In this document: one piece after another, positions 5,148 through 11,242 of the stretch
How the letters are laid out: each line of letters begins with the position of its first letter
How positions within the stretch are numbered: the stretch's first letter is position 1
Assembly: GCA_031276475.1 (NCBI GenBank)
Contig: JAISMZ010000089.1
Span: 1 to 11,262, forward strand
Reading direction: 5' to 3'
From: Coriobacteriales bacterium
GTDB taxonomy: Bacteria > Actinomycetota > Coriobacteriia > Coriobacteriales > UBA8131
Length of the DNA stretch: 11,262 bases
The notes under the pieces: generated by a model
Told to the model about the DNA's origin: nothing
What the model saw: only the letters and a program-made list of their open reading frames with translations
The model's database searches: none
Program-made: the position numbers and the translations under genes

Positions 5148-6659
5148 GTGTTTTGCATGAGCGCGGTGCTGCTTGCTTCGCCGGGGGTGCTGCCGCTGCC
5201 TGTCATCGGTGCGACCCCCGCCTTCGCTGCCGATGCCGATGCCCAGCTCGAGGTTGCCGAGGACGGCAGCGCCGCCCGGCTGGAGGGGGCCACCGTTGCC
5301 ATCGCCGATTTTTCGCGGATGAACAAAGGCACCAGCCGGCCTGTGGGCGACGAGGATCTGGGCTATCACTACCAGATGGCCGCCGCCAACGCCTTTGCAG
5401 TGCTGGTCACAGACGCCAACCAGGCCATCGTCTACCTCGACGCCGAAGCCGCCCGCCAGCTGGACTTCGATCCTGCCAACGCCTCCGACAAGGACTCCCT
5501 GATCCGCCTGATAACCGCCCTGGACGCCGTGGCGCCCAACGGCGGCCGCCCGATCAGCGGCCTGGCGCTGGACTTTCGCTTCACAACCGAGCGCGAGCAG
5601 CGCTTTGGCCCCTGGCTGGCGCGCTTTGCCGTCCCTGCCAACGACGGGAATTACTACCTCAGTATTGTGGAGGACGACGCCCCGCCTGCCGGCTCGGAGG
5701 CCGTCGTGCCTGCCGGCGACGCCTCGACTGTCCCACCTGCAGCCGATGCCGTCTCCGACGCCTCTTCCGCAGCCCCTGCCTCCGACGCCCCGCCCGCAGC
5801 TGCCGTGGCCTCCTCCGCTGCCGTTTCGGCCACCACTACCCCCGCCCGCGACCCCTCCGATGCCGCCCTGTTCATGCTCAGCGGCACCCTCGCCAGTCCC
5901 GCCACCGTGCAGATCACCGAGGCACCCACCGGCTTTGCGGCATTTACGGCTTTCCTTGCCAGCATCGACATGCGGCCGTTTTGGGTCTCGCTGAAGACCG
6001 CCGGCGTGGCGATGATCTTCATCTTCATCCTCGGCATCCTCGCCGCCCGCCTGTCGCTTAGGATGGGCGCGCGCCTGCAGGGCGTGCTGGACTCGCTTTT
6101 CACCATCCCGATGGTGCTGCCGCCCACGGTCTGCGGTTTTTTGCTGCTGGTGCTGCTTGGCAACTCCACGCCGGTCGGCCGCTGGCTGGTGGAACACGGC
6201 ATCGAGATGGTCTTCTCCTGGCCGGCCGCGGTGATCGCCGCCGCGGTGGTCGGCTTCCCACTGATGTATCGCACGGTACGCGGCGCCTTTGAGTCCCAAG
6301 ACGTCAACCTCTTTGACGCCGCGCGCACCCTCGGCTGGAGTGAGCAGCGGATATTCTTCAGGTTGATGCTGCCGCTGGCCTGGCCATCCATCGCCGCCGG
6401 CACCGTGCTGGCCTTCGCGCGCGCGATGGGCGAGTTTGGTGCCACGCTGTTCGTCGCCGGTAACTATCCCGGCGTCACCCAGACCATGCCGATCGCCATC
6501 TATTTTCAGTGGATGGGCGGCCATTCTGACGTGGCAACCTTCTGGGTCATCGTCACCATCCTGATCTCGTTTCTGGTGATCCTGTTCATCAACTGGTATT
6601 CCTCACGCCTTCAGGGCTACCGCAAGAAGAGTGAGGGTCGTCGTGACGCAGAGGCATGA
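5148..6659 (+). CDS. modB: Molybdate ABC transporter permease with long secreted N-terminal extension
   Basis: The last ~225 residues are a ModB permease with five membrane segments (about 278-303, 318-343, 357-382, 405-437, 470-492). The EAA-type coupling loop DAARTLGW..RIFFRLMLPLAWP begins near residue 390, and GEFGATLFVAGNYPG follows. ModB is normally about 220-230 residues; this protein has 503. The first ~277 residues hold a signal-like segment ending ATPAFA-ADA, an unrecognised domain (about 30-178), an Ala/Ser/Pro linker (about 178-245) and a short segment before the first helix. Five helices with the C-terminus inside place this extension outside the cell. The GTG at 5148 has no ribosome-binding site and gives an uncharged signal peptide. 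AAAGGAG at 5094-5100 instead points to an in-frame ACG at 5106, adding 14 residues (RSVLSR...). The ACG may be the true start. Confidence 0.88.
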   Translation: MFCMSAVLLASPGVLPLPVIGATPAFAADADAQLEVAEDGSAARLEGATVAIADFSRMNKGTSRPVGDEDLGYHYQMAAANAFAVLVTDANQAIVYLDAEAARQLDFDPANASDKDSLIRLITALDAVAPNGGRPISGLALDFRFTTEREQRFGPWLARFAVPANDGNYYLSIVEDDAPPAGSEAVVPAGDASTVPPAADAVSDASSAAPASDAPPAAAVASSAAVSATTTPARDPSDAALFMLSGTLASPATVQITEAPTGFAAFTAFLASIDMRPFWVSLKTAGVAMIFIFILGILAARLSLRMGARLQGVLDSLFTIPMVLPPTVCGFLLLVLLGNSTPVGRWLVEHGIEMVFSWPAAVIAAAVVGFPLMYRTVRGAFESQDVNLFDAARTLGWSEQRIFFRLMLPLAWPSIAAGTVLAFARAMGEFGATLFVAGNYPGVTQTMPIAIYFQWMGGHSDVATFWVIVTILISFLVILFINWYSSRLQGYRKKSEGRRDAEA

Positions 6660-6662
6660 GAA

Positions 6663-6717
6663 GGGCCACAGGGACAGGTTGTCTGGCTCTGTTCAGACAA
6701 CCTGTCCCTGTGGCTCT
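6663..6717. repeat. REP-like palindrome between modB and modC
   Basis: GCCACAGGGACAGGTTGTCT plus G (6665-6685) is perfectly complementary to 6694-6714, a 21-bp stem with an 8-nt loop (GCTCTGTT). It extends about 3 bp further with one wobble. GGCTCTGTT recurs directly at 6685-6693 and 6712-6720. The core CACAGGGACAGGTT resembles CACAGGGACGGTTC of the array inside modC, so both belong to one repeat family. It lies just after the modB stop and ends a few bases before the modC ribosome-binding site. Confidence 0.85.
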
Positions 6718-6733
6718 GTTTCCGGAGGGCACG

Positions 6734-8086
6734 ATGACTGTCAGCGTTAACATTCGCAAGGCCTTTCGCGAGTTCACTCTCGACGTCGCCTTTTCGGCCG
6801 AGACCGAGACCCTCGGCTTCCTCGGTGCCTCCGGCAGCGGCAAGAGCCTGACCCTGCGCTGCATCGCCGGCCTGGAAAAACCCGACGAGGGCCGTATCGT
6901 TGTGGGCGAGCGCGTCTTCTTCGACTCCGAGAAGGGCATCAACCTCACACCGCAAGAGCGCAAGACGGCGCTGCTGTTTCAAAGCTACCTGCTCTTCCCC
7001 AATTTGACGGTGGCCGCCAACATCCGCGCCGGCCTGCCTCGGGGGATAGGCAAACAGCGCGCGCACGACATCGTCAGCGACCAGCTGGCCCGCTTTGGCC
7101 TCAAGGGCTTTGGACACCGCTACCCGGCCAGCCTCTCTGGCGGGCAGCAGCAGCGTGTGGCCCTGGCGCGGATGCTGGCGGCCGAACCGCAGATACTGAT
7201 GCTCGACGAGCCCTTCTCGGCCCTCGACGCCCACCTCAAAAGCGGCCTGGAGCAAGATCTGCTTGACCTCTTTGACGAGTTTGACGGCACCATCCTCTAC
7301 ATCTCCCACGACATCGACGAGGCCTTTCGCTTCTGCGATCGCGTCGCGATCATCGACGAGGGCCGCCTTCAGCAACTCGGTGCCGCCGCAGAAATCCTTG
7401 CCCGCCCCGCGACGCTGGCAACGCTGAAGGTCTCCGGCGTCAAGAACATCACGCCGGTGCACCCGCTGGGTCCCGAAAGCCCCACCTGCGTTCGCGCCGA
7501 GGAATGGGGCCTGACCCTGGAATGCGGCCGTCCCGTGCCCTCCGACACCGCCTGGCTGGGCGTGCGGGCCACCTATCTGGAGAAGTGCGCCCCGCCCACC
7601 CCTGGCGACCTGCCTGTAGCTGGCATGGAACATAATAAAAGCGGACACAGGGACGGTTCGGACACAGAGGGACGGCTCTTTGGTTCGGACACAGAGGGAC
7701 GGTTCTTTTGTTCGGACACAGAGGGACGGTTCTTTTGTGTTCCTGGAAACAAGGTTTCATCACAGGCAATGGTTTTTCCAGGAACACAAAAGAACCGTCC
7801 CTCTGTGTCCGAACAAAAGAACCGTCCCTCTGTGTCCGAACCGTCCCTCTGTCCGCCCAGGACGGATGAACCGTCCCTGTGTCCGCTTTCATGTCCCGCA
7901 AACGTCTTCCCCTTCACCGTCCGCCGCGTCATCGACTCGCGTTTTGAGCGCACGGTGATCCTCGAGCCGGGCGGCCTGATCTGGCGCTTCCCACTCAAGC
8001 AGATGCCGGCTGCAAGCCTGCCCAAAGCGGGCGACCTCCTCCACATCTTTATTCCCCCCGAGCACATCTACCTGGTGGCCAGCTGA
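6734..8086 (+). CDS. modC: Molybdate ABC transporter ATPase, interrupted in frame by a repeat array
   Basis: A 450-residue ATPase that powers molybdate import with ModB. Motifs: Walker A GASGSGKS (31-38), Q-loop Gln83, signature LSGGQ (134-138), Walker B LMLDE with Asp158-Glu159, D-loop SALDA, switch His192. After the ATPase come GVKNI and GLTLECGRPVP, then AWLGVRATYLE, and at the end ANVFPFTVRRVIDSRF and HIFIPPEHIYLV, the C-terminal regulatory Mop/TOBE-like region of ModC. Between GVRATYLE and ANVFPF sit about 84 extra residues (302-386) encoded by the palindromic array at 7638-7889. They contain SDTEGRFFC-type and QKNRPSVSE-type 9-residue repeats. ATG 6734 is chosen because GGAGG (6724-6728) precedes it. 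An in-frame ATG at 6656 overlaps the modB stop and would translate the REP-like palindrome as a 26-residue extension. Confidence 0.9.
   Translation: MTVSVNIRKAFREFTLDVAFSAETETLGFLGASGSGKSLTLRCIAGLEKPDEGRIVVGERVFFDSEKGINLTPQERKTALLFQSYLLFPNLTVAANIRAGLPRGIGKQRAHDIVSDQLARFGLKGFGHRYPASLSGGQQQRVALARMLAAEPQILMLDEPFSALDAHLKSGLEQDLLDLFDEFDGTILYISHDIDEAFRFCDRVAIIDEGRLQQLGAAAEILARPATLATLKVSGVKNITPVHPLGPESPTCVRAEEWGLTLECGRPVPSDTAWLGVRATYLEKCAPPTPGDLPVAGMEHNKSGHRDGSDTEGRLFGSDTEGRFFCSDTEGRFFCVPGNKVSSQAMVFPGTQKNRPSVSEQKNRPSVSEPSLCPPRTDEPSLCPLSCPANVFPFTVRRVIDSRFERTVILEPGGLIWRFPLKQMPAASLPKAGDLLHIFIPPEHIYLVAS
7638..7889. repeat. 252-bp palindromic REP-like array inside modC
   Basis: Left half: a 17-bp short unit (7643-7659) and three units beginning GGACACAGAGGGACGG (7660-7686, 7687-7713, 7714-7749). 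Right half: the same in inverse orientation. Bases 7687-7749 and 7775-7837 form a perfect 63-bp inverted repeat around a 25-nt centre. The outer 22 bp (7638-7659 and 7868-7889) are also perfectly complementary. Units 7687-7713 and 7811-7837 are 27 bp. The unit contains no TAA, TAG or TGA on either strand, so it is open in all six frames. The total length is 84 codons. The unit resembles REP elements that IS200-type (RAYT) transposases spread in other bacteria; no transposase is in this window. Confidence 0.9.
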
Positions 8087-8170
8087 GCCGCTTTTGCCAA
8101 TCGTATACCTTTGCTGCAGCTTTGGCATCCGCCCCGCCCGCCCCGCTTTTGCATGGTTCTGGCGAATCTG

Positions 8171-8212
8171 TTACTAACTCGTGAGTTACTAACTCGTGAG
8201 TTAGTTTATAAT
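8171..8212 (+). promoter_or_regulatory. Direct and inverted repeats at the promoter of the AAA ATPase gene
   Basis: TTACTAACTCGTGAG occurs twice head to tail (8171-8185, 8186-8200) and is followed by TTAG. Each copy contributes to a palindrome; the second is CTAACTC-GT-GAGTTAG (8189-8204), with perfect 7-bp arms. A perfect TATAAT follows at 8207-8212. No good -35 is visible (GTTACT/TTACTA at 15-16 bp), suggesting activator-assisted or repressor-controlled transcription starting near 8219. The rest of 8087-8263 shows only a 10-bp direct repeat CCGCTTTTGC (8088, 8143). Confidence 0.65.
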
Positions 8213-8263
8213 CAAGCCTGCAGATCACAACAGTGAGGCTGCACCGCGAGAATCGAGGCTATC

Positions 8264-9667
8264 ATGGCATTCATCGGCAGACAGCAGGAACTGGCCGCTT
8301 TGGAGGAGCGTTACGCCTCGGGCCACTTTGAGTTCTGCGTCATGTACGGGCGCCGCCGGGTGGGCAAGACGACGCTGATCAACCGCTTTGTGCAAGGCAA
8401 GCCGACCGTCTTTTTCAGTGCGATGCAGGCCAGTGTCCAAGAGAACCTCGAGGTTTTCAGTGCGACGCTGATGGAGGCCTTATCGAGCGGAACAACCAAG
8501 GCGGTCTTCAGCAGTTTTGGCGATGCATTCGCGCAGTTCTTTGAGCACGCCGCCGACCAGCGTCTGGTGTTGGTGATTGACGAGTACCCTTATCTGGTGC
8601 AGTCTTATCCAGCCGTCTCGTCACTGCTACAACATCTGGTGGACAGGCACCAGGCAAACAGCTTGGCCTTTATTATCCTCAACGGCTCATCAATGACGCA
8701 GATGTCGGAGGAGTTCTTCACCAATAACCGGCCTTTGTATGGGCGCAAGACCTTTCAGATGAAGGTGCGACCCTTTGGCTTTTTTGAGATGCGGGAGTAT
8801 TTTAGCCAGACCGACCCCCTGCGACTGCCGTATCTCTACGCCATTTACGGGGGGATTCCCAAGTATTTTGAGTATTACCGGGAAGAACTATCCTTGCGGC
8901 AAAATATCATTACCGACTTTCTCTCCATCGGTGCCCCGCTTTTAGAAGAGCCTGATGCCGTGCTGAAGAAGGAGGTGCGCGAGCCCACCGTTTACAATAC
9001 GCTGTTTGCCGCAATCGCGCGGGGAGTTCACAAATACAGCGAGCTTTCCTCAAAGTCCAACCTGGCCAGCGGAAACATCTCCCGTTATCTGGAAACCCTG
9101 GTATTCCTTAACCTGGTGCGGCGCGAGGTACCGGTATACACAAACGAGAAAAAGAAGGCGCTGTATCTGATTGACGACAATATGTTCAGGTTCTGGTATC
9201 GCTTTGTCGCCCGAAGCCTCTCACTCGTTAACAGCAATCGCCCAGAGCTGGCCTATAAAGCTGTGGAGGAGGGACTCGAGCAGTTCATGAGCGAGGCGTT
9301 TGAGAGGATCTGCCTGGAGTATCTTTGGCGAGTGGATGGTGCCGATAAGCTGCCCTTTGTTTTTACGGAGGCCGGAAGATGGTGGGGAGGCAATCCGCTT
9401 GCTCAAAAAGAGAGTGAGATTGACATCCTTGCACACGACGGTGCCAAAAGCGCCCTGTTCTGCGAGTGCAAATGGTCTTCAAGGAAGGTGGGGGAGGACG
9501 TGTTGGAGGAGTTAGCCGCCAAGACGCTGCTGCCGCAATTCTCGGCGTTGTCCAAAAAACACCTCGCTTTGTTCTCCAGAAGCGGATTTACGCAAAGATG
9601 CCAGAAAGCTGCCGCGGCTCAGGGTAATGTAGTGCTATTCTCGTTGGAGGATATTATTGGAGTCTGA
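8264..9667 (+). CDS. AAA ATPase, archaeal-ATPase/DUF234 type with nuclease-like C-terminus
   Basis: A 467-residue protein of the ATPase_2 plus DUF234 architecture. The N-terminus FIGRQQELAALEERY is followed by Walker A GRRRVGKT (29-36) and Walker B LVLVIDEYPYL (Asp106-Glu107). YAIYGGIPKYFEYY is the conserved Gly-Gly-Ile-Pro block near the end of the ATPase part. A winged-helix-like section (about 240-300: TVYNTLFAAIARG..SNISRYLETL-type) leads to the C-terminal domain, where EIDILAHDG..ALFCECKW gives Asp387-x13-Glu401-x-Lys403, the PD-(D/E)xK nuclease-like pattern of DUF234. The cellular role of this family is poorly known. The start ATG is preceded by GAGG at 5 nt, a modest site. It is a single gene behind the repeat operator, and a broken PIN toxin gene follows in the same frame after its stop. 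Confidence 0.88.
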   Translation: MAFIGRQQELAALEERYASGHFEFCVMYGRRRVGKTTLINRFVQGKPTVFFSAMQASVQENLEVFSATLMEALSSGTTKAVFSSFGDAFAQFFEHAADQRLVLVIDEYPYLVQSYPAVSSLLQHLVDRHQANSLAFIILNGSSMTQMSEEFFTNNRPLYGRKTFQMKVRPFGFFEMREYFSQTDPLRLPYLYAIYGGIPKYFEYYREELSLRQNIITDFLSIGAPLLEEPDAVLKKEVREPTVYNTLFAAIARGVHKYSELSSKSNLASGNISRYLETLVFLNLVRREVPVYTNEKKKALYLIDDNMFRFWYRFVARSLSLVNSNRPELAYKAVEEGLEQFMSEAFERICLEYLWRVDGADKLPFVFTEAGRWWGGNPLAQKESEIDILAHDGAKSALFCECKWSSRKVGEDVLEELAAKTLLPQFSALSKKHLALFSRSGFTQRCQKAAAAQGNVVLFSLEDIIGV

Positions 9668-9835
9668 GGCGCTGGAGGTGTTTTGGCTGAGGAAAGGGCC
9701 AGCCTGGCCCTGCCCAGCATCCACAAAGACCCCTTTGACCGGGTGATGGTTGCTCAAGCCATAAGCGAGGGCATAGTCCTCGTCACGCACGACGAACTGC
9801 TCGCGCACTACGGCAAAGCTGTGCGGCAGTGCTGA
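9668..9835 (+). pseudogene. Remnant of a PIN-domain (VapC-like) toxin gene
   Basis: Only the last ~50 codons of a PIN-domain ribonuclease remain. The frame reads LPSIHKDPFDRVMVAQAISE, then GIVLVTHDELLAHYGKAVRQC and TGA (9833-9835). HKDPFDR-x-x-x-AQA and the LVT-x-D strand are the C-terminal catalytic half of type II toxin PIN domains. The N-terminal half, with the first catalytic Asp, is missing; upstream the same frame runs straight back into the ATPase stop codon. No antitoxin gene is adjacent. A TTG at 9683 could open a 50-codon frame, but there is no clear ribosome-binding site. The fragment cannot be an active nuclease on its own, so I read it as a leftover of a toxin-antitoxin locus, perhaps cut when the ATPase gene arrived. 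Confidence 0.8.
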
Positions 9836-9907
9836 GCGGCAAATAGCGTTGCGGAGTGCCGGTAGAGAGGTGTGTTCAGCGCAATCATCATTTTGGCAGG
9901 CACAAAG

Positions 9908-10246
9908 TCACGGCTGTTCTACCAGATAGAGGTAGTCGTTTGCCGAGACACCCCCGGTCTTCTCGATAAGGGCTGCCTCGTCATATTCGGGTATCTTCAG
10001 TTCGCGGAGGATCTGGTTGATGTTTTGCCGGTTAGGAGGCAGCAGCCGGTCGCGCACCCAGGCCAGGGATTGCCTGGCGTCCAGTGAGTAGCGGCCCTGT
10101 CTGATGTAGATGGCCAGCGACAGCGGCGTATCGTCCCAGGTCCGCGCGGGGTTGATTTCCAGTTGCCAGGCTTTGCTGTCCGGCTGATACGTCAGAGTAC
10201 CGTAGTCTGTACCGGTATCATCGGTTATCAAGTAGCGTCTGCGCAT
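9908..10246 (-). CDS. Small protein resembling the HipA N-terminal subdomain (HipS-like)
   Basis: A 112-residue protein encoded just downstream of the HipA-like kinase and overlapping it by 29 nt, so the two are almost certainly co-translated. I see the pattern of the small N-terminal subdomain of HipA (the Couple_hipA region): YGTLTYQ (15-21), PLSLAIYI (41-48), VRDRLLPPNRQNINQIL (64-80, where HipA has LLPEG-type sequence), YDEAALIEKTGG (88-99). In HipBST systems this subdomain is a separate protein, HipS, which neutralises the kinase HipT. That makes this protein a candidate antitoxin, but the assignment rests on pattern alone. There are no Cys residues, signal or membrane segments. The start ATG is at 10246 inside the kinase 3' end; its ribosome-binding site is unremarkable. 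Confidence 0.6.
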   Translation of the reverse strand: MRRRYLITDDTGTDYGTLTYQPDSKAWQLEINPARTWDDTPLSLAIYIRQGRYSLDARQSLAWVRDRLLPPNRQNINQILRELKIPEYDEAALIEKTGGVSANDYLYLVEQP

Positions 10247-11033
10247 GGCCCATCCTCTTCACAATCAGTTTCATCACCATATCCTGATGCCATTTGGGAA
10301 AGTCCTCGTCCTTATCAAAAATGCCCAGGAGCCTGTCTCGGAGCAGGCTTTCATCCACAACTGGCAGCCGCAGCGCTCGGTTCTCAATCAAACCCAGATT
10401 GTCTTTGAGGTACCTGGTGCCAAAGTCGTTGTTGGTGATTTTATTGGAGAGTACCTCAAACGCCTCGATCTCGCTGCGGCGCCCCGCATAGGGGGCAAAG
10501 AACGAGACCCCGTTGTCAAAGAGCGGCACCAGAGAGAGATCGCCGTTTTTCAGGAACTCCAGATTATTGCTGTGCCTGTCCCGGTTATAGATGATGTAAT
10601 CAAAGAGCAGCATCTCGTCTGCGCGTGCAGAAAAGCCGTTGCATCGCAGGAACGTCAGGCGCGACTCGCCCGTTAGTCTCTCCAACTCATAAAGGCGCTG
10701 AAACGGCACTTTTGATCTGCCCGGCTGCAGGAAGTCCTCGGTAACCTGAACGTAGGTGATGAATTCCCTGCTATTATGGATGATCCGCGCCTTCAGCAGG
10801 TCGCAGTCCAGCACCGCAAAGCCCAGATAGATTCCCAGTTTGGCGGCCAAATACTCGTACACGCTCTCAAACCCGATAAAGCCGCGCTCGTCGTCGTAGT
10901 TGGAAAGCTTTAGATAACGCTTCGCACCGCCGCCCTGCGCAGCCGGCATAGATGCCTTGAGATAGGCCCCGCCGCTGCTGTAGCTGGTGAGGTTGCGTTC
11001 CCATTGCAGATCCCTGAGGTCGGTGACATCCAT
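10218..11033 (-). CDS. HipA-like serine/threonine kinase (HipT-like)
   Basis: A 271-residue kinase corresponding to the C-terminal catalytic part of HipA, without the usual N-terminal subdomain. The gene begins close to the regulatory Gly-rich loop TSYSSGGAYLKAS (16-28), whose serines (17, 19, 20) sit where HipA/HipT autophosphorylate. KRYLKLSNYD follows, with Lys42 the likely ATP-binding lysine. The catalytic segment is LLFDYIIYNRDRHSNNLEF, with Asp152, His154 and Asn157. The Mg-binding Asp is Asp173 in PLFDNGVSF. All key residues are present, so the kinase is probably active. HipA-type toxins phosphorylate aminoacyl-tRNA synthetases and cause growth arrest; the target here cannot be read. 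No HipB-like DNA-binding gene lies in the window. The ATG is preceded by AGAAGAAG. Alternative: a CtkA-like solitary kinase. Confidence 0.82.
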   Translation of the reverse strand: MDVTDLRDLQWERNLTSYSSGGAYLKASMPAAQGGGAKRYLKLSNYDDERGFIGFESVYEYLAAKLGIYLGFAVLDCDLLKARIIHNSREFITYVQVTEDFLQPGRSKVPFQRLYELERLTGESRLTFLRCNGFSARADEMLLFDYIIYNRDRHSNNLEFLKNGDLSLVPLFDNGVSFFAPYAGRRSEIEAFEVLSNKITNNDFGTRYLKDNLGLIENRALRLPVVDESLLRDRLLGIFDKDEDFPKWHQDMVMKLIVKRMGHAQTLLDNR

Positions 11034-11145
11034 AGCGCACTTCTTCTGTCGTTTTGGCCGTGGCTTCCTACAGGGACTATTGTAGCCGATGGCTGTGCCT
11101 GCGTCTGAGTTTGTAGCGTGACTGGCAGGGGAAACTGAAAACGCA
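11034..11145 (-). promoter_or_regulatory. Upstream region of the HipA-like pair, weak promoter candidate
   Basis: Read on the minus strand, TACAAT (plus coordinates 11079-11084) is the only good -10 before the kinase gene. The hexamer 17 bp upstream (CAGACG, 11102-11107) is a poor -35. No gene is seen, and no HTH antitoxin gene precedes the kinase within the window. Confidence 0.3.
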
Positions 11146-11188
11146 CTGAGCCGCTGCCAGCATCAAATTGATGTCGGCGGCGGCTCAG
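11146..11188. repeat. Long nested hairpin upstream of the HipA-like pair
   Basis: CTGAGCCGCTGCC (11146-11158) pairs with GGCGGCGGCTCAG (11176-11188), 13 bp with one wobble. Inside it CATCAA (11161-11166) pairs with TTGATG (11168-11173). The whole 43 bases form an almost continuous stem. No T-tract follows on either strand, so it is not a textbook terminator. Confidence 0.65.
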
Positions 11189-11196
11189 CGGGCCGA

Positions 11197-11242
11197 ACGA
11201 CGCCTCCCCGGGGCGTCGTCACTGCGGCAGCGACGACGCCCC
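11197..11242. repeat. Two mutually exclusive hairpins sharing one arm
   Basis: The segment GGGGCGTCGTC (11210-11220) can pair perfectly with GACGACGCCCC (11232-11242), 11 bp with an 11-nt loop. Its core can also pair with ACGACGCC (11197-11204), 8 bp plus an inner wobble and GC pair. The two folds cannot coexist. No gene is seen between 11189 and the window end. Confidence 0.6.

Noticed and set aside
4307..5332. 341-residue minus-strand frame opposite modA
   Set aside because: Antisense shadow of modA and the modB leader; no recognisable domain.
5153..6061. 302-residue plus-strand frame inside modB
   Set aside because: Arg/Cys-rich out-of-frame translation of the modB coding sequence.
5112..6524. 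470-residue minus-strand frame opposite modB
   Set aside because: High-G+C antisense shadow: Gly/His/Arg-rich composition and no family motifs, while the plus strand encodes a clear ModB.
7643..7889. Repeats inside modC as a CRISPR array
   Set aside because: The 27-bp units abut without spacers and invert around a centre; this is a palindromic REP-type array.
7573..8067. Minus-strand frames across the modC array
   Set aside because: They stay open only because the repeat unit lacks stop codons on both strands; no domain or start signal.
9665..9835. Read-through of the ATPase TGA into the PIN remnant as one protein
   Set aside because: The ATPase domain is complete and the PIN half lacks its N-terminal catalytic part; no recoding signal is visible, so a relic is simpler.
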